64,000 nt of DNA from Clostridia bacterium. GTDB lineage: Bacteria > Bacillota > Clostridia > Oscillospirales > Acutalibacteraceae. The DNA is taken from assembly GCA_017516745.1 (NCBI GenBank), contig JAFXBF010000001.1, positions 62,001 to 126,000 of the forward strand. Reading direction: 5' to 3'. The notes beneath the pieces are model-generated. The model ran no database searches. It worked only from the letters and a program-made list of their open reading frames with translations, and had not been told where the DNA came from. Positions 1 through 8,239 of the stretch are shown piece by piece; within the stretch, counting starts at the first letter, position 1, and every line of letters begins with the position of its first letter. Made by a program: the position numbers and the translations under genes.

Positions 1-1508
1 CCTACGGTGTTGTCGTCTCTCCAGCGTATGCCGAAACGGGAATACTTGAAGCACCACTTGCCCTTCTTTATAAATATCGGGAAATCGCTCAGGTTATTGT
101 TGATATCCTCCCAAAGGGCATATTTTTCGGCGTTCAGACCGAGTTCCTTTGCCATATCGTAAACAGCCTTGAACAGCAGCTTTACAAGGCCGAGTGAGTT
201 TATGGCGTTTACGGTGTTTACCTGACCGATATGTGTTATGTACCTGAATTTTTCGCCACGGTAGTAGGGGATTTCGTGTGCAGCATCTTTTTTGATTACG
301 TATCTGCCGTTTTGCTTTACAAGGTAATCTTCCCAGAATTTTGCCGTGTTAAGCACAAAATCGTAGTAGTTTTCCTTTGCGTATTCCTTGTCATAGGTTG
401 AGTACCAGTGCATTATCGGAATTACGCAGGCATAGGCGGCATGGCTTTTCTGGCCGAGGAAAAGAACACCGTGCTCCTTGCAGTCCTTCTGCGTGAAAAC
501 GTCAAGCGCCTTCGGGCCGAAGCTGACAGGAAAGGCGTAGCCGCCGCAGCCGAAGAAATTTGCAAATTTCTTGGCGTAATCCCTCATCTCGTTTACGGGC
601 GTCATATATCCGTCAAACAGCTCGGGGTGATTGGCAGAGAATACGCAGTAATACGGCGCTTCATAGTTGTAATTCATGTGGTAATCTCCGGCCCAGGGGA
701 AGAAATCGTCCGTTATGAAGTTGCCGAAAAGTCCGGGCGGAAACTGTCTGTTGCCCATACAGCCTGCAAGGTGATAAAGGCTTAAATTGTAGTGCTTTTC
801 AATTTCCTTGTCTTCAAGCGTTACCCTTGATGCGGAAAAGAACTTCTGCCACTTTGCCTGTGTTCTTGCTTTGTCGCTATCATAGTCACAATTCAGAGCT
901 GTTTTTACAGCCTTATCGGTGTATTTCTCGCTGTCGAAATTGGTAACAACCGAAACGCAGTAGCGTGAGGCTTTTGCATCTGTATCAATTCTGTTCAGAC
1001 ACACTGCAACAGCCGAGTCTCTTTCAAGATCTTTGCCCTCAAACCTACGGATATAACAAGCAACGCCCTTGTCATTAAAAGAGGAATTTACGGAATTACA
1101 GGTATCGGGAATTTCAATTTCAACACACGGCAAATTTTCGGACTCGTGTGCCTCGATTTCAAAATAAATCTTGTTTTCGGGCGCAACAAAAAACTCGATT
1201 TCAGCGTTTGCAAACTTGCATTCAAGTAAACCCTTGTCAAAATACTGCTTTATGTTATACTCCGACAAATCAACGTTTTTAATGCGGATACTGCCTACGG
1301 TTTTGATGCCGCCGTCATTATGCGCACCGGGAGCGAATTTCCAAAAATCGCACTTTGAAATGTGGATTATAAGGTCGGTGTCATCGTTATCAAAAACAAC
1401 TCCGAGGTCGCCGTTGCCGCACATTGCACCGGCAGGAATTTTGTAAAGAATTTTGCCGTCAACAGTGTTAACGGGCTTTGCGGTTATTTCGTTAAAATAA
1501 GTGTTCAT
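1..1508 (-). CDS. six-hairpin glycosidase-like protein (GH95-like), C-terminus cut by window edge
   Basis: The frame is open from an ATG at 1508 to base 1 with no stop, so at least 502 residues are present and the C-terminus is missing. The start follows an AAAGGTGG Shine-Dalgarno. The N-terminal third is beta-rich with an early GAMCGNGDLG segment. The middle carries NRQFPPGLFGNF and then PWAGDYHMNYNYEAPYY, which resembles the WxGDYHxNxNxQ region of GH95 alpha-L-fucosidases and other six-hairpin glycosidases. There is no signal peptide, so it is probably cytoplasmic. It is the last gene of an operon behind the FkbM methyltransferase, 21 bases upstream. The exact GH family and substrate are inferred only from the motif. 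Confidence 0.6.
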   Translation of the reverse strand, partial: MNTYFNEITAKPVNTVDGKILYKIPAGAMCGNGDLGVVFDNDDTDLIIHISKCDFWKFAPGAHNDGGIKTVGSIRIKNVDLSEYNIKQYFDKGLLECKFANAEIEFFVAPENKIYFEIEAHESENLPCVEIEIPDTCNSVNSSFNDKGVACYIRRFEGKDLERDSAVAVCLNRIDTDAKASRYCVSVVTNFDSEKYTDKAVKTALNCDYDSDKARTQAKWQKFFSASRVTLEDKEIEKHYNLSLYHLAGCMGNRQFPPGLFGNFITDDFFPWAGDYHMNYNYEAPYYCVFSANHPELFDGYMTPVNEMRDYAKKFANFFGCGGYAFPVSFGPKALDVFTQKDCKEHGVLFLGQKSHAAYACVIPIMHWYSTYDKEYAKENYYDFVLNTAKFWEDYLVKQNGRYVIKKDAAHEIPYYRGEKFRYITHIGQVNTVNAINSLGLVKLLFKAVYDMAKELGLNAEKYALWEDINNNLSDFPIFIKKGKWCFKYSRFGIRWRDDNTV

Positions 1509-1529
1509 TTTTACCACCTTTCGTATCTT

Positions 1530-2582
1530 TTAAATACAGTAAATATTCGTATCCCAGAAAGAAATGTGTCTGTGGTGTCGCAGATATATTCTGTATTCGG
1601 GGTTGATTGCGTTAATTTTGTTTATCAGCTCAAAAATATCTTCGCTTCTGTGGTAAGCTGCCATACATATTTTGGGCTTGCGTTTAAGTGCGTTTTGAGC
1701 ACCCTTAAGCATTTCGCTTTCCGCACCCTCAATGTCAATGTTCAGGTATGTGAATTTGCCGTATTTTTCAAAAATTCCGTCAACACATACGGCACTTATT
1801 TCTTCTTTGCCTTCCCTTGCAGCTGCGCCACGTCCTTTGTTGCCGTCAAATTCCAATGTGCAGTCACACGACCACACGGCGTTGTTAAGCAAGGTGCAGT
1901 TTTTTATGCTTTCGCAGTTTGTCTGCAACTTCTTAAAAGTCCTTTTGTCCGGCTCAACCGCGACAATTTTCTCAAAGGACTTTGTTCTTTTCAAAAACTC
2001 CTCAACGGTATCGCCTCGGTAAGCGCCAAGGTCAAGAAAGCTTTCGTTTTCGCCCAAATCAAGAATTTCAAAGGCTTCGTCTTTCGGTGTTTCGCAGTCA
2101 AAACAGTAATTCAAATCACCCGTAATCTGAAAACGGATAATGCTTTCAAATACTCTTTTGCTTTGCTCATCGGAAAGCTTTGAATAAGCCTTTTCAATTG
2201 CTTGAAGATTACTTTTGAGAAACTCTTTGTTGAAAATATTATCGCCGAAAACTGGTACGGAGGGCATTACGACTCTGTGCCTGTCGGATAGCTTTTTAAT
2301 GCTGTAAATAACATCGGGCAGGGGACTTGCAAAGCAGAGTGCTACGGCAAAATCGCCGATTTCGTCTTCTAACTGTGAAACCGATTTTACCGTAAAACCG
2401 TGAAAGGTACGGCTTCTCACAAAGCCGTCGCTTGCAATTACCGCCGAAACCGTAATTCCTAGCCTTTCAAATTCCTCAAACACACGGTCAGCGCCGTTGC
2501 CCGTGCCGTAAACCGCAACGGGCAGGGGAGTGGCTTTCAAAAACTCCCAGCTTGATTCGGTTGTAAATAAATCATTAAACAT
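1530..2582 (-). CDS. FkbM family SAM-dependent methyltransferase
   Basis: 350 residues. The N-terminal part (about residues 20-110) has a nucleotide-binding-like VYGTGNGADRVFEEFE segment. The C-terminal half is the FkbM methyltransferase domain: SAM-binding motif SFLDLGAYRGDT at about 181-192, acidic VAVEPD after it, then YLNIDIEGAE near residue 270, typical of FkbM. The family O-methylates sugars and other small molecules; the substrate here is unknown. The start overlaps the upstream phosphatase gene by 8 bases, so the two are almost certainly cotranscribed and translationally coupled. A similar N-terminal module is seen in FkbM proteins of surface-glycan clusters, but no glycosyltransferases sit nearby. 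Confidence 0.85.
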   Translation of the reverse strand: MFNDLFTTESSWEFLKATPLPVAVYGTGNGADRVFEEFERLGITVSAVIASDGFVRSRTFHGFTVKSVSQLEDEIGDFAVALCFASPLPDVIYSIKKLSDRHRVVMPSVPVFGDNIFNKEFLKSNLQAIEKAYSKLSDEQSKRVFESIIRFQITGDLNYCFDCETPKDEAFEILDLGENESFLDLGAYRGDTVEEFLKRTKSFEKIVAVEPDKRTFKKLQTNCESIKNCTLLNNAVWSCDCTLEFDGNKGRGAAAREGKEEISAVCVDGIFEKYGKFTYLNIDIEGAESEMLKGAQNALKRKPKICMAAYHRSEDIFELINKINAINPEYRIYLRHHRHISFWDTNIYCI

Positions 2583-3693
2583 ATTTTCCGTAATACCAAC
2601 CTGTTACACCGTCTTTTTTGACAATGCATCCTTTTGAAGTTTGGGCAATCAGCGAAAGTGAGTCACCTTTATTTACGGGCAGTACATAGTCTGTATAGTC
2701 TGCGCATTTGTTTTCGCCTCTTAAATAGCTGTTGGGAATATTCAGCCTTTTGCCGCTTTGTATGTGTTCGATAAAGGAGAATTCCTCGCCTTTTTCAATA
2801 ATTCTGATTTCGTTGTCAATCCACGAAATATGCACTGAATTCTCACTTGCTTCCTGACTTTCAAGTGCACTCACACAGGGAATTTCATCATAGCTTATAT
2901 AAGTAATTTCATCGGCAGAGCAATTTATATCGGGAATAATAAGCAGGTTCAGCTGTCCGTCCTTCTTGACACCGCAGCCGCCGTCAATTGATATGATTTT
3001 TTTATCACGATTTATTATGGGGTTAAACTGCTGTGTGCAGTTACTATAAAGGCATACGGGCCAATGACCGACAATGACATACTTTTCAAAGGTATGCGGA
3101 GTTTCGGTCATAAAAGTGTCAAACTTTGTCAGCTCAAAAATGCCTTTGTTGATATTGTTCGAAACCTGCTGTTCACGCAAGCCGCCGTGAACAAAAACAA
3201 AGTTCTGCGTTTCTGTGACTGTCGGCAGATTTTTAAGAAAGTTAAATTCATTTTCAAAATGAGTAATAACAGCCTGCTTTGCCGCTAAAACATCCTCTGC
3301 GCAATTGAGGGCATAACCGCATTCGTTTGCAAGCTCTTCATAAAACGATGTACCTGCCCATTCCCTTAAATTAAGAATGTATTTGTAAAACCCGTTAACG
3401 TTGTCCTCACACAATTCGTCAATTATTTTTAAACGGTTTGCATCCACATTGCCTATAAGTGGTATGACATTCCCTTTTTCGCAAAGCTCCATAACATAGC
3501 GCAGAGTGTTTAGGTTTTCATTGCCCTTTTCTACTATATCACCGACGATGAACAGTATATCGTTGTCGCAAAATTCAGCCTTTTGCAGAAGCTTTTTGAA
3601 ATAAGAGAGGTTACCGTGAATATCGCTCGTGACAAGAATTCTTCTTCCTTGTTCAACTGTTATATGTTCAATTCTTGTGGTCAGATTAATCAT
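2575..3693 (-). CDS. PPP-type metallophosphoesterase with C-terminal SH3-like tail
   Basis: 372 residues. The metallophosphoesterase signature is complete: SDIHGN near residue 22, VGDIVEKG near 50, GNVDANR near 82, FVHGG near 168 and VGHWPV near 208, followed by SIDGGCG. This is the layout of serine/threonine phosphatase-like PPP enzymes and Ap4A hydrolase relatives. The C-terminal 50 residues (NKGDSLSLIAQTSKGC and GWYYGKY) look like a bacterial SH3 fold, which is not part of the usual PPP core. It is first in the operon with a good promoter at 3726-3754. The substrate (phosphoprotein, dinucleotide or other) cannot be told from sequence. Confidence 0.8.
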   Translation of the reverse strand: MINLTTRIEHITVEQGRRILVTSDIHGNLSYFKKLLQKAEFCDNDILFIVGDIVEKGNENLNTLRYVMELCEKGNVIPLIGNVDANRLKIIDELCEDNVNGFYKYILNLREWAGTSFYEELANECGYALNCAEDVLAAKQAVITHFENEFNFLKNLPTVTETQNFVFVHGGLREQQVSNNINKGIFELTKFDTFMTETPHTFEKYVIVGHWPVCLYSNCTQQFNPIINRDKKIISIDGGCGVKKDGQLNLLIIPDINCSADEITYISYDEIPCVSALESQEASENSVHISWIDNEIRIIEKGEEFSFIEHIQSGKRLNIPNSYLRGENKCADYTDYVLPVNKGDSLSLIAQTSKGCIVKKDGVTGWYYGKYV

Positions 3694-3725
3694 CGGTTAT
3701 TATCCTTTGCAAATTACTGATTATT

Positions 3726-3754
3726 ACTATATCAAAAACGCAGGGCTGTTTCAA
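3726..3754 (-). promoter_or_regulatory. sigma-A promoter of the phosphatase-FkbM-glycosidase operon
   Basis: On the minus strand, TTGAAA (3749-3754) is separated by 17 bases from TATAGT (3726-3731), about 33 bases upstream of the phosphatase ATG. Both boxes are one mismatch from consensus. Confidence 0.75.
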
Positions 3755-3770
3755 TGGCTAATTTATTAAA

Positions 3771-3806
3771 ATAAAAAGTGTCTCCGCCCAAAACAGGCAG
3801 AGACAC
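3771..3806 (-). terminator. Rho-independent terminator of the lipoprotein gene
   Basis: Inverted repeat GTGTCTC (3778-3784) / GAGACAC (3800-3806) with an inner GCC/GGC pairing. On the minus strand it is followed by CTTTTTATTTT. It lies 18 bases past the stop of the minus-strand lipoprotein gene and just upstream of the next promoter. Confidence 0.85.
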
Positions 3807-3823
3807 GGGTTTTAACAGAATAT

Positions 3824-4693
3824 TCAGTTCAGAACAATTTTATAGTCTACCGAGCCGTAGCCCTTGCCAACGGTTGCTCCTATCGGAAATTTTTTAGCAT
3901 CAACACGAAGGTTGGAAAGGTTTACCAGAACCCTGTATGACCATTCGCCGCTTTCAATCATACCGTTTTCGTTAATTTTAACCTTGAGCTTCGGGTAGAC
4001 GTAACGCAGGGTGATGTTGGATTCTTCAAAGCCGATGTCGAACTGCGGAAGCTCCTTTTCAACAACGGAAATATCGCCGACAACAGTAATTGCGTGGCCA
4101 ACCGTGCCCGAAAGTGCGTCGCCGTGTATACCGTCTGTCTGCTCCTTCATCGTCATTTCAACTACTGTGTATTTGCCGCTTTTGTATGCGTTTATGCTTG
4201 TTGTGTCGGATACGGAAAGGTTGCTGTAGCCGCCCGTAATGCCCTCAATTTCGGTTGAGTTCTTTTCCAATGCCTTCACTAGAAACGGTGTTATCATTTC
4301 AACCAGCTTGCCCAGTAAGCCGTCGCCGTCGTTAACTACAAGCTCTCTCATCGTCATTGTCTGTACGGAGGTGACGTGGGGATGCGTTTTCTTTGCGGCA
4401 GCCTTGTAGAATTCCACAATCTGCTCGTCTGTCCATTTCGCAGGGTCGGCATCGGTTGTGGCTTCTTCGGTAGAGCTTTCCTCTTCGTTGAGCTGAGTTG
4501 TTTCGGTTTCAGCCTCTGTGGTGGATTCGGTTTCTGTCGGGGCAGTGCTGTCGTTGCTGACGGAATCGGTAATTACTTCAGTCGTTTCCGTCTGACCGGT
4601 TGTCTGTTCTTCGGGGTTTTTCTCGTCACCGCAGGCTGTGAAAGTGAATATCATTACAGCCGCTGTCAATAAGCATAATAACTTTTTCATCAT
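3824..4693 (-). CDS. lipoprotein with Thr/Glu-rich linker, function unknown
   Basis: 289 residues. The N-terminus is a lipoprotein signal peptide with lipobox FTAC, so Cys at about residue 21 should be acylated and the protein held on the outer face of the membrane. Residues 25-85 are a low-complexity linker rich in T, E, S and D. The remainder (about 86-289) starts with WTDEQIVEFYKAAAKKT and is a compact domain with many beta strands; similar domains occur in clostridial lipoproteins of unknown role. Monocistronic, with its own promoter and terminator. I do not recognise a catalytic motif. Confidence 0.75.
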   Translation of the reverse strand: MMKKLLCLLTAAVMIFTFTACGDEKNPEEQTTGQTETTEVITDSVSNDSTAPTETESTTEAETETTQLNEEESSTEEATTDADPAKWTDEQIVEFYKAAAKKTHPHVTSVQTMTMRELVVNDGDGLLGKLVEMITPFLVKALEKNSTEIEGITGGYSNLSVSDTTSINAYKSGKYTVVEMTMKEQTDGIHGDALSGTVGHAITVVGDISVVEKELPQFDIGFEESNITLRYVYPKLKVKINENGMIESGEWSYRVLVNLSNLRVDAKKFPIGATVGKGYGSVDYKIVLN

Positions 4694-4751
4694 TTTTTTC
4701 TCCGTTCAATGTGTATTTTCTTTTTGAGATTAATAATCAAAATACTAATTC

Positions 4752-4780
4752 ATTTTAACATAAATCAATCATTTTTTCAA
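4752..4780 (-). promoter_or_regulatory. sigma-A promoter of the lipoprotein gene
   Basis: Minus strand: TTGAAA (4775-4780), 17-base spacer, TAAAAT (4752-4757), about 60 bases upstream of the ATG. Confidence 0.7.
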
Positions 4781-5041
4781 TATGAACAGGGAGGATTTTG
4801 AATATATTGTTAAGTTAAATTTTGGCGATGCTTTGCCGTTGGCGAAATGATGTTATGTTTTGCTTTGCTTTGGATTTGGATACAGCAAGTATCTGAAAAA
4901 TTTCGCTCAGTTTATTAAAGCACCTCAAGCCTTTTTGCACCCTCCTCAACGCCGAACAGCACATTGCTTTTATCATAGCATATACAAAACTTCATGTCAA
5001 AATATATGCCGTTCATCAGCTTGTCAGATGTCATAATAGAA

Positions 5042-5070
5042 TTGACATATAAGGGCTGAAGGAATATAAT
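5042..5070 (+). promoter_or_regulatory. consensus sigma-A promoter of the DUF4838 gene
   Basis: TTGACA (5042-5047), 17-base spacer, TATAAT (5065-5070): a perfect consensus. Transcription would start near 5077, leaving a leader of about 57 bases before the ATG at 5134 and ruling out use of most of the upstream frame. Confidence 0.85.
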
Positions 5071-5133
5071 TACATTGAGCATATCGGGGAATATGTTTAC
5101 GTAATGCAATTTAATGTATCGGAGGAATTGTTT

Positions 5134-7080
5134 ATGAGTTCTGTCAAGTCGTTTTTTTACTCATTTAATCCGCGCTATATTATGCCGTTTTTTACAGCTT
5201 TGAGCGTAGTTCTGACTTCAATTTTTTCTATCTTTATTCCTGCAGAGCCTCAGGGACATATTTTTACACCTCCCTTTGAGCCGGATGTTACAACACAAAC
5301 CTTCGAAATAACCGATGAATACGTTATCGTTGTTTCCGATGCGGCAAGCAAATCGGAAATCACTGCCGCAAATCTGCTTAAAAGTACCTTAAAAGAAATA
5401 AACGGAACGCAAATCGCTATAATCACCGACAGCACAGCTAAAACCGAAAAAGAAATTGCAGTCGGCAAAACCGACAGAGAATACGATGATACGGTTGATT
5501 ATGCTGCTCTCGGCGATGAGGGCGTTTGCATAAAAACAGCAGGTGATGACATTGTCATTACGGGCGGCGAAAAGCGAGGAACGCTCTATTCTGTCTATAC
5601 CTTCCTTGAAGAATATTTCGGATACCGCAGATTTACGCCGGACTTAACCGTTGTTCCCGAAGCTGAAAAGCTGCTTGTTCCCATTGAAATTGATTATACT
5701 TATGTTCCGCCTTTTATGTTCAGACAGACCGACTGGTACGGAACAAAAAGCACAGAATATAAGACAGCAAACAGACTCAATGACGGCACTATGGCCGAAG
5801 ATATCGGCGGCGGTGTTGAATATGCAGGGCCGTTTTGTCATACATTTTCCAGCCTTGTGCCGACATCGCTCATTGAAACCGAGCCCGAGCTCTTTGCTCT
5901 GGGTGTTCAGACGGGTGAAAGAACAACAGACCAGCTTTGTCTGACCAATCCGAAAACTCTTGAAATTGCAAAAGCGACGGTTCGTGAGTGGCTGGCTTCC
6001 AACCCCGACGCAGCCTTTGTTTCCGTAACCCAGAACGATAATTCCAATTACTGTGTATGTGAGGAGTGCGCAAGAATTGATGCTGAGGAAGGCAGTCATT
6101 CCGGCACGATGATTCGTTTTGTTAATGCTATCGCTGATGACATCAGGGAGGATTACCCCGAGGTACTCGTTGACACCTTTGCATATATGGACGGCTACAC
6201 AAGACAAGCTCCGAAAATTACCGTTCCGAGAGATAATGTTGTTATTCGTCTTTGCTCCATTGAGTGTAAGTTTTCAGCGCCTATGGACAGCGGATATTCC
6301 GAAGACAATGAGAATTTTATGCAGGATTTGAAAGAGTGGTCTGCAATAAGTGACCACCTTTTCGTCTGGGACTATACAACCGATTACAGCGGCTTTCTGC
6401 TTCCTTTCGGAAACTTCGGCTCAATTCAGCGTAATCTTCAGATTTTTGCCGAAAACGACGTTATAGGTGTTTTTGAAGAAGGAGCCAGCGGTACGGCCGC
6501 CAACGGCGAATTTGCCGCCCTGCGTTGTTATATGCTTTCACGGCTTATGTGGGACCCGTATCAGGATGTCGATAAACTGATGTACGATTTCTGCAGAGCC
6601 TATTACGGCGCAGGCTATCAGCATATAATAGATTTTATCAACGGAATTGACGAAAACAACGGCTTCGGCTTCAATATAATTCAATATTGGCTAATAATCC
6701 CGGAGCATGTCGATATGGAATACGGCATGGGCTGCTTCGATAAATACTACTCTACAACCGTTCTTAATATTGATAATAAAACGTTGAAAGAATATGATGA
6801 GCTGTGGGAAAATGCGATATCCGAAGCCGAAACCGAGTGGCAGAAGGAAAACGTAAAACGCTCGCAGATTTGCTGGCGATATTGGAAGGCAAACATGAAG
6901 CGTGGCGAGTTTTCCGGCCTTAACGAGTCAAGACGAATTGCCGAAAACGAAAAGCTCTATAACGATATGGTGCATTTTGAAATTACATCGCTTATGATTG
7001 CTAACGCAAGACATACAGGTCGTCTTGATGAAAACCCCGATTTCAAATCCGTTCCCGGTGAATGGGTTAAAATAAAATAA
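5134..7080 (+). CDS. DUF4838 family glycosidase-like surface protein
   Basis: 648 residues from the ATG at 5134, chosen because GGAGGA (5121-5126) sits 7 bases before it; an ATG at 5104 has no ribosome site. Residues 5-33 are a hydrophobic signal anchor. Then comes an alpha-glucuronidase-like N-terminal domain (SKSEITAANLLKSTLKEI to GGEKRGTLYSVYTFLEEYFG), followed by the DUF4838 core with VSVTQNDNSNYCVCEECARID, VDTFAYMDGY and VWDYTTDYSGFLLPFGNF. The family is related to GH67-type hydrolases, but the substrate is unknown. Monogenic unit on the plus strand, ended by the hairpins at 7085-7106 and 7192-7225. Probably acts on glycans outside the cell membrane. Confidence 0.8.
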   Translation: MSSVKSFFYSFNPRYIMPFFTALSVVLTSIFSIFIPAEPQGHIFTPPFEPDVTTQTFEITDEYVIVVSDAASKSEITAANLLKSTLKEINGTQIAIITDSTAKTEKEIAVGKTDREYDDTVDYAALGDEGVCIKTAGDDIVITGGEKRGTLYSVYTFLEEYFGYRRFTPDLTVVPEAEKLLVPIEIDYTYVPPFMFRQTDWYGTKSTEYKTANRLNDGTMAEDIGGGVEYAGPFCHTFSSLVPTSLIETEPELFALGVQTGERTTDQLCLTNPKTLEIAKATVREWLASNPDAAFVSVTQNDNSNYCVCEECARIDAEEGSHSGTMIRFVNAIADDIREDYPEVLVDTFAYMDGYTRQAPKITVPRDNVVIRLCSIECKFSAPMDSGYSEDNENFMQDLKEWSAISDHLFVWDYTTDYSGFLLPFGNFGSIQRNLQIFAENDVIGVFEEGASGTAANGEFAALRCYMLSRLMWDPYQDVDKLMYDFCRAYYGAGYQHIIDFINGIDENNGFGFNIIQYWLIIPEHVDMEYGMGCFDKYYSTTVLNIDNKTLKEYDELWENAISEAETEWQKENVKRSQICWRYWKANMKRGEFSGLNESRRIAENEKLYNDMVHFEITSLMIANARHTGRLDENPDFKSVPGEWVKIK

Positions 7081-7084
7081 AATA

Positions 7085-7106
7085 AACTGTCAGTCAGGGG
7101 ACAGTT
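7085..7106 (+). terminator. weak hairpin after the DUF4838 gene
   Basis: AACTGTC (7085-7091) / GACAGTT (7100-7106), 4 bases past the stop codon. It has no U-tract, so it may protect the 3' end rather than terminate; the strong hairpin at 7192-7225 is a better terminator. Confidence 0.35.
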
Positions 7107-7111
7107 CTGCG

Positions 7112-7230
7112 ATTGGTGTAGCAAAAGACGATTAAAATGAAGTATCCATCATTAACGCAGTGACATCATTTGCCGTAAGGCAAACATCATTGAAAAAAGC
7201 ACTTGCGAGCGCAAGTGCTTTTTTCTGGCT
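7112..7230. repeat. mosaic palindromic repeat, copy 1 (short form)
   Basis: Left end ATTGGTGTAGCAAAAGACG.. then TTAAAATGAAGT, an internal run of short palindromes each followed by CATCATT (including TTTGCC-GTAA-GGCAAA at about 7170), and a right end made of the hairpin 7192-7225 plus TGGCT. The last 84 bases (7147-7230) are identical to 8899-8982. The left 30 bases match 8800-8831 with a few substitutions. It lacks the left-hand palindromes present in copies 2 and 3. It lies between convergent genes. Confidence 0.85.
7192..7225. terminator. bidirectional terminator hairpin within repeat copy 1
   Basis: A perfect 15-bp stem (AAAAAAGCACTTGCG) with a 2-base loop, giving a T-run on either strand. 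It can terminate the plus-strand DUF4838 gene and the minus-strand regulator pair, which converge here. Confidence 0.85.
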
Positions 7231-7348
7231 TTAATGTACCACTTTCATACAAAATTACCACCTTTTTGCCAAGGGGGACGTCGGGTAATAAAATTTATGA
7301 TTTATATATCAATCAACTGTTTTGAGTAATCAAGAGTTAATTACCAAA

Positions 7349-8239
7349 TCAATTTTTTAACTCAAGAGATAGTATCAAATCCATGATTTCATTCATATCT
7401 GATCTGCTGTTAAAATGAGCCTGATACGCAATTCCGTTTTCTCCTGTTGGGTAATATCCGATTCTGATATTATCTCCGTTAAATTCCGGTGTGTGAACAT
7501 AAAATGTTTTATCGCAATATTCATATTTCTTTCCTGTGGGCGTTACTTTTCCCGTTTTGTCCTGATCCCGCAGGTCAACCGAGCCACTTGTGAAGAGGTA
7601 TGTTACCGACAGACAGTTCGTTTCGCTTTCGTTGTTGTTTTCTTTAGGAATGACAAGAAGAACGTTATAACCGGTAAAATCGCTTCTATCGCAGGGTACA
7701 ATTGGGTGTCCGAAATACGCTTTTGCCGTATCATATCCAACAATGACATCTTTATATACGTTCTGTTCTCCTTCGTGGTTTACAATGGTCGTTGCCACAG
7801 TCGAAGAAGGTTCTGCGGAAGGCGCAAGGGGCTTTTCTGTAATTTTTGTTGTGGAAGGAACGTCTGTTTGTGGGGGCTGTGTGCTATGCTCCTGCCGGTT
7901 AGGGTTACCGGTCGTGTATGTTTGCGTATACTTCTCTGTTTCTGAAGTCGTTGTTTGATATGGCGTCTGTTCCGTTCTCGGCTGATCTGTTCCTGCAGCA
8001 TTATCCGAAACGGCAATGCCGGTTTGCGTGACAACAGGATTTTTTCCGAACCAGTTCTGTGAACTGATCCAGCCGGTTGTAATTATCAACGCAGCACAAG
8101 CACAAAGAGTTTCAACAATATTTAACTTGTGGTTTTTATGTTTGCGAAAACTAAGACTAACAGCGTCAGTATTATCTGCCGCCAAAATGTACTTTTCATC
8201 GAATCCGGAAATAGCATCATATATGGTATTAGTATTCAT
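7349..8239 (-). CDS. membrane-anchored partner (putative anti-sigma-like) of the XRE/sigma4 regulator
   Basis: 296 residues. The first ~40 residues are cytoplasmic and begin with ISGFDEKYILAAD, a pattern seen in clostridial proteins encoded behind sigma-like regulators. One transmembrane helix follows at about 43-61 (IVETLCACAALIITTGWI). Then a 90-residue extracellular linker rich in T, Q, P and S leads to a C-terminal globular domain (about 165-296). The start overlaps the regulator stop by 4 bases (ATGA), so the pair is coupled. The topology (short cytoplasmic head, one TM, external sensor) fits an anti-sigma or signal-transducing role, but this is inferred from context. No known sensor domain is recognised. 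Confidence 0.6.
   Translation of the reverse strand: MNTNTIYDAISGFDEKYILAADNTDAVSLSFRKHKNHKLNIVETLCACAALIITTGWISSQNWFGKNPVVTQTGIAVSDNAAGTDQPRTEQTPYQTTTSETEKYTQTYTTGNPNRQEHSTQPPQTDVPSTTKITEKPLAPSAEPSSTVATTIVNHEGEQNVYKDVIVGYDTAKAYFGHPIVPCDRSDFTGYNVLLVIPKENNNESETNCLSVTYLFTSGSVDLRDQDKTGKVTPTGKKYEYCDKTFYVHTPEFNGDNIRIGYYPTGENGIAYQAHFNSRSDMNEIMDLILSLELKN

Larger units (their letters stand above)
4694..5133. other. 440-bp divergent intergenic region
   Basis: It holds the minus-strand lipoprotein promoter at 4752-4780 and the plus-strand promoter at 5042-5070. Between them, around 4820-4865, is a short GC-richer patch ending GGCGAAATGATGTT that resembles one unit of the palindromic repeats found at 7112-9277, possibly a decayed copy. 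A 64-codon minus-strand frame (4915-5109) overlaps the plus promoter and has no Shine-Dalgarno, so I do not call it a gene. Confidence 0.5.

Noticed and set aside
408-785. 125-codon plus-strand frame near the left edge
   Set aside because: It is antisense to the partial glycosidase, which runs through this part with recognisable glycosidase motifs.
1362-2183. 273-codon plus-strand open frame
   Set aside because: It is antisense to the FkbM gene, has no ribosome site, and the minus-strand product has a clear methyltransferase motif.
4820-4865. Fourth copy of the mosaic repeat
   Set aside because: Only one spacer-like piece (GCGAAATGATGTT) is present; the ends and the hairpin are absent, so it may be chance or a decayed relic.
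4915-5109. 64-codon minus-strand open frame upstream of the DUF4838 gene
   Set aside because: It has no ribosome site, covers the perfect plus-strand promoter at 5042-5070, and no recognisable domain is seen.
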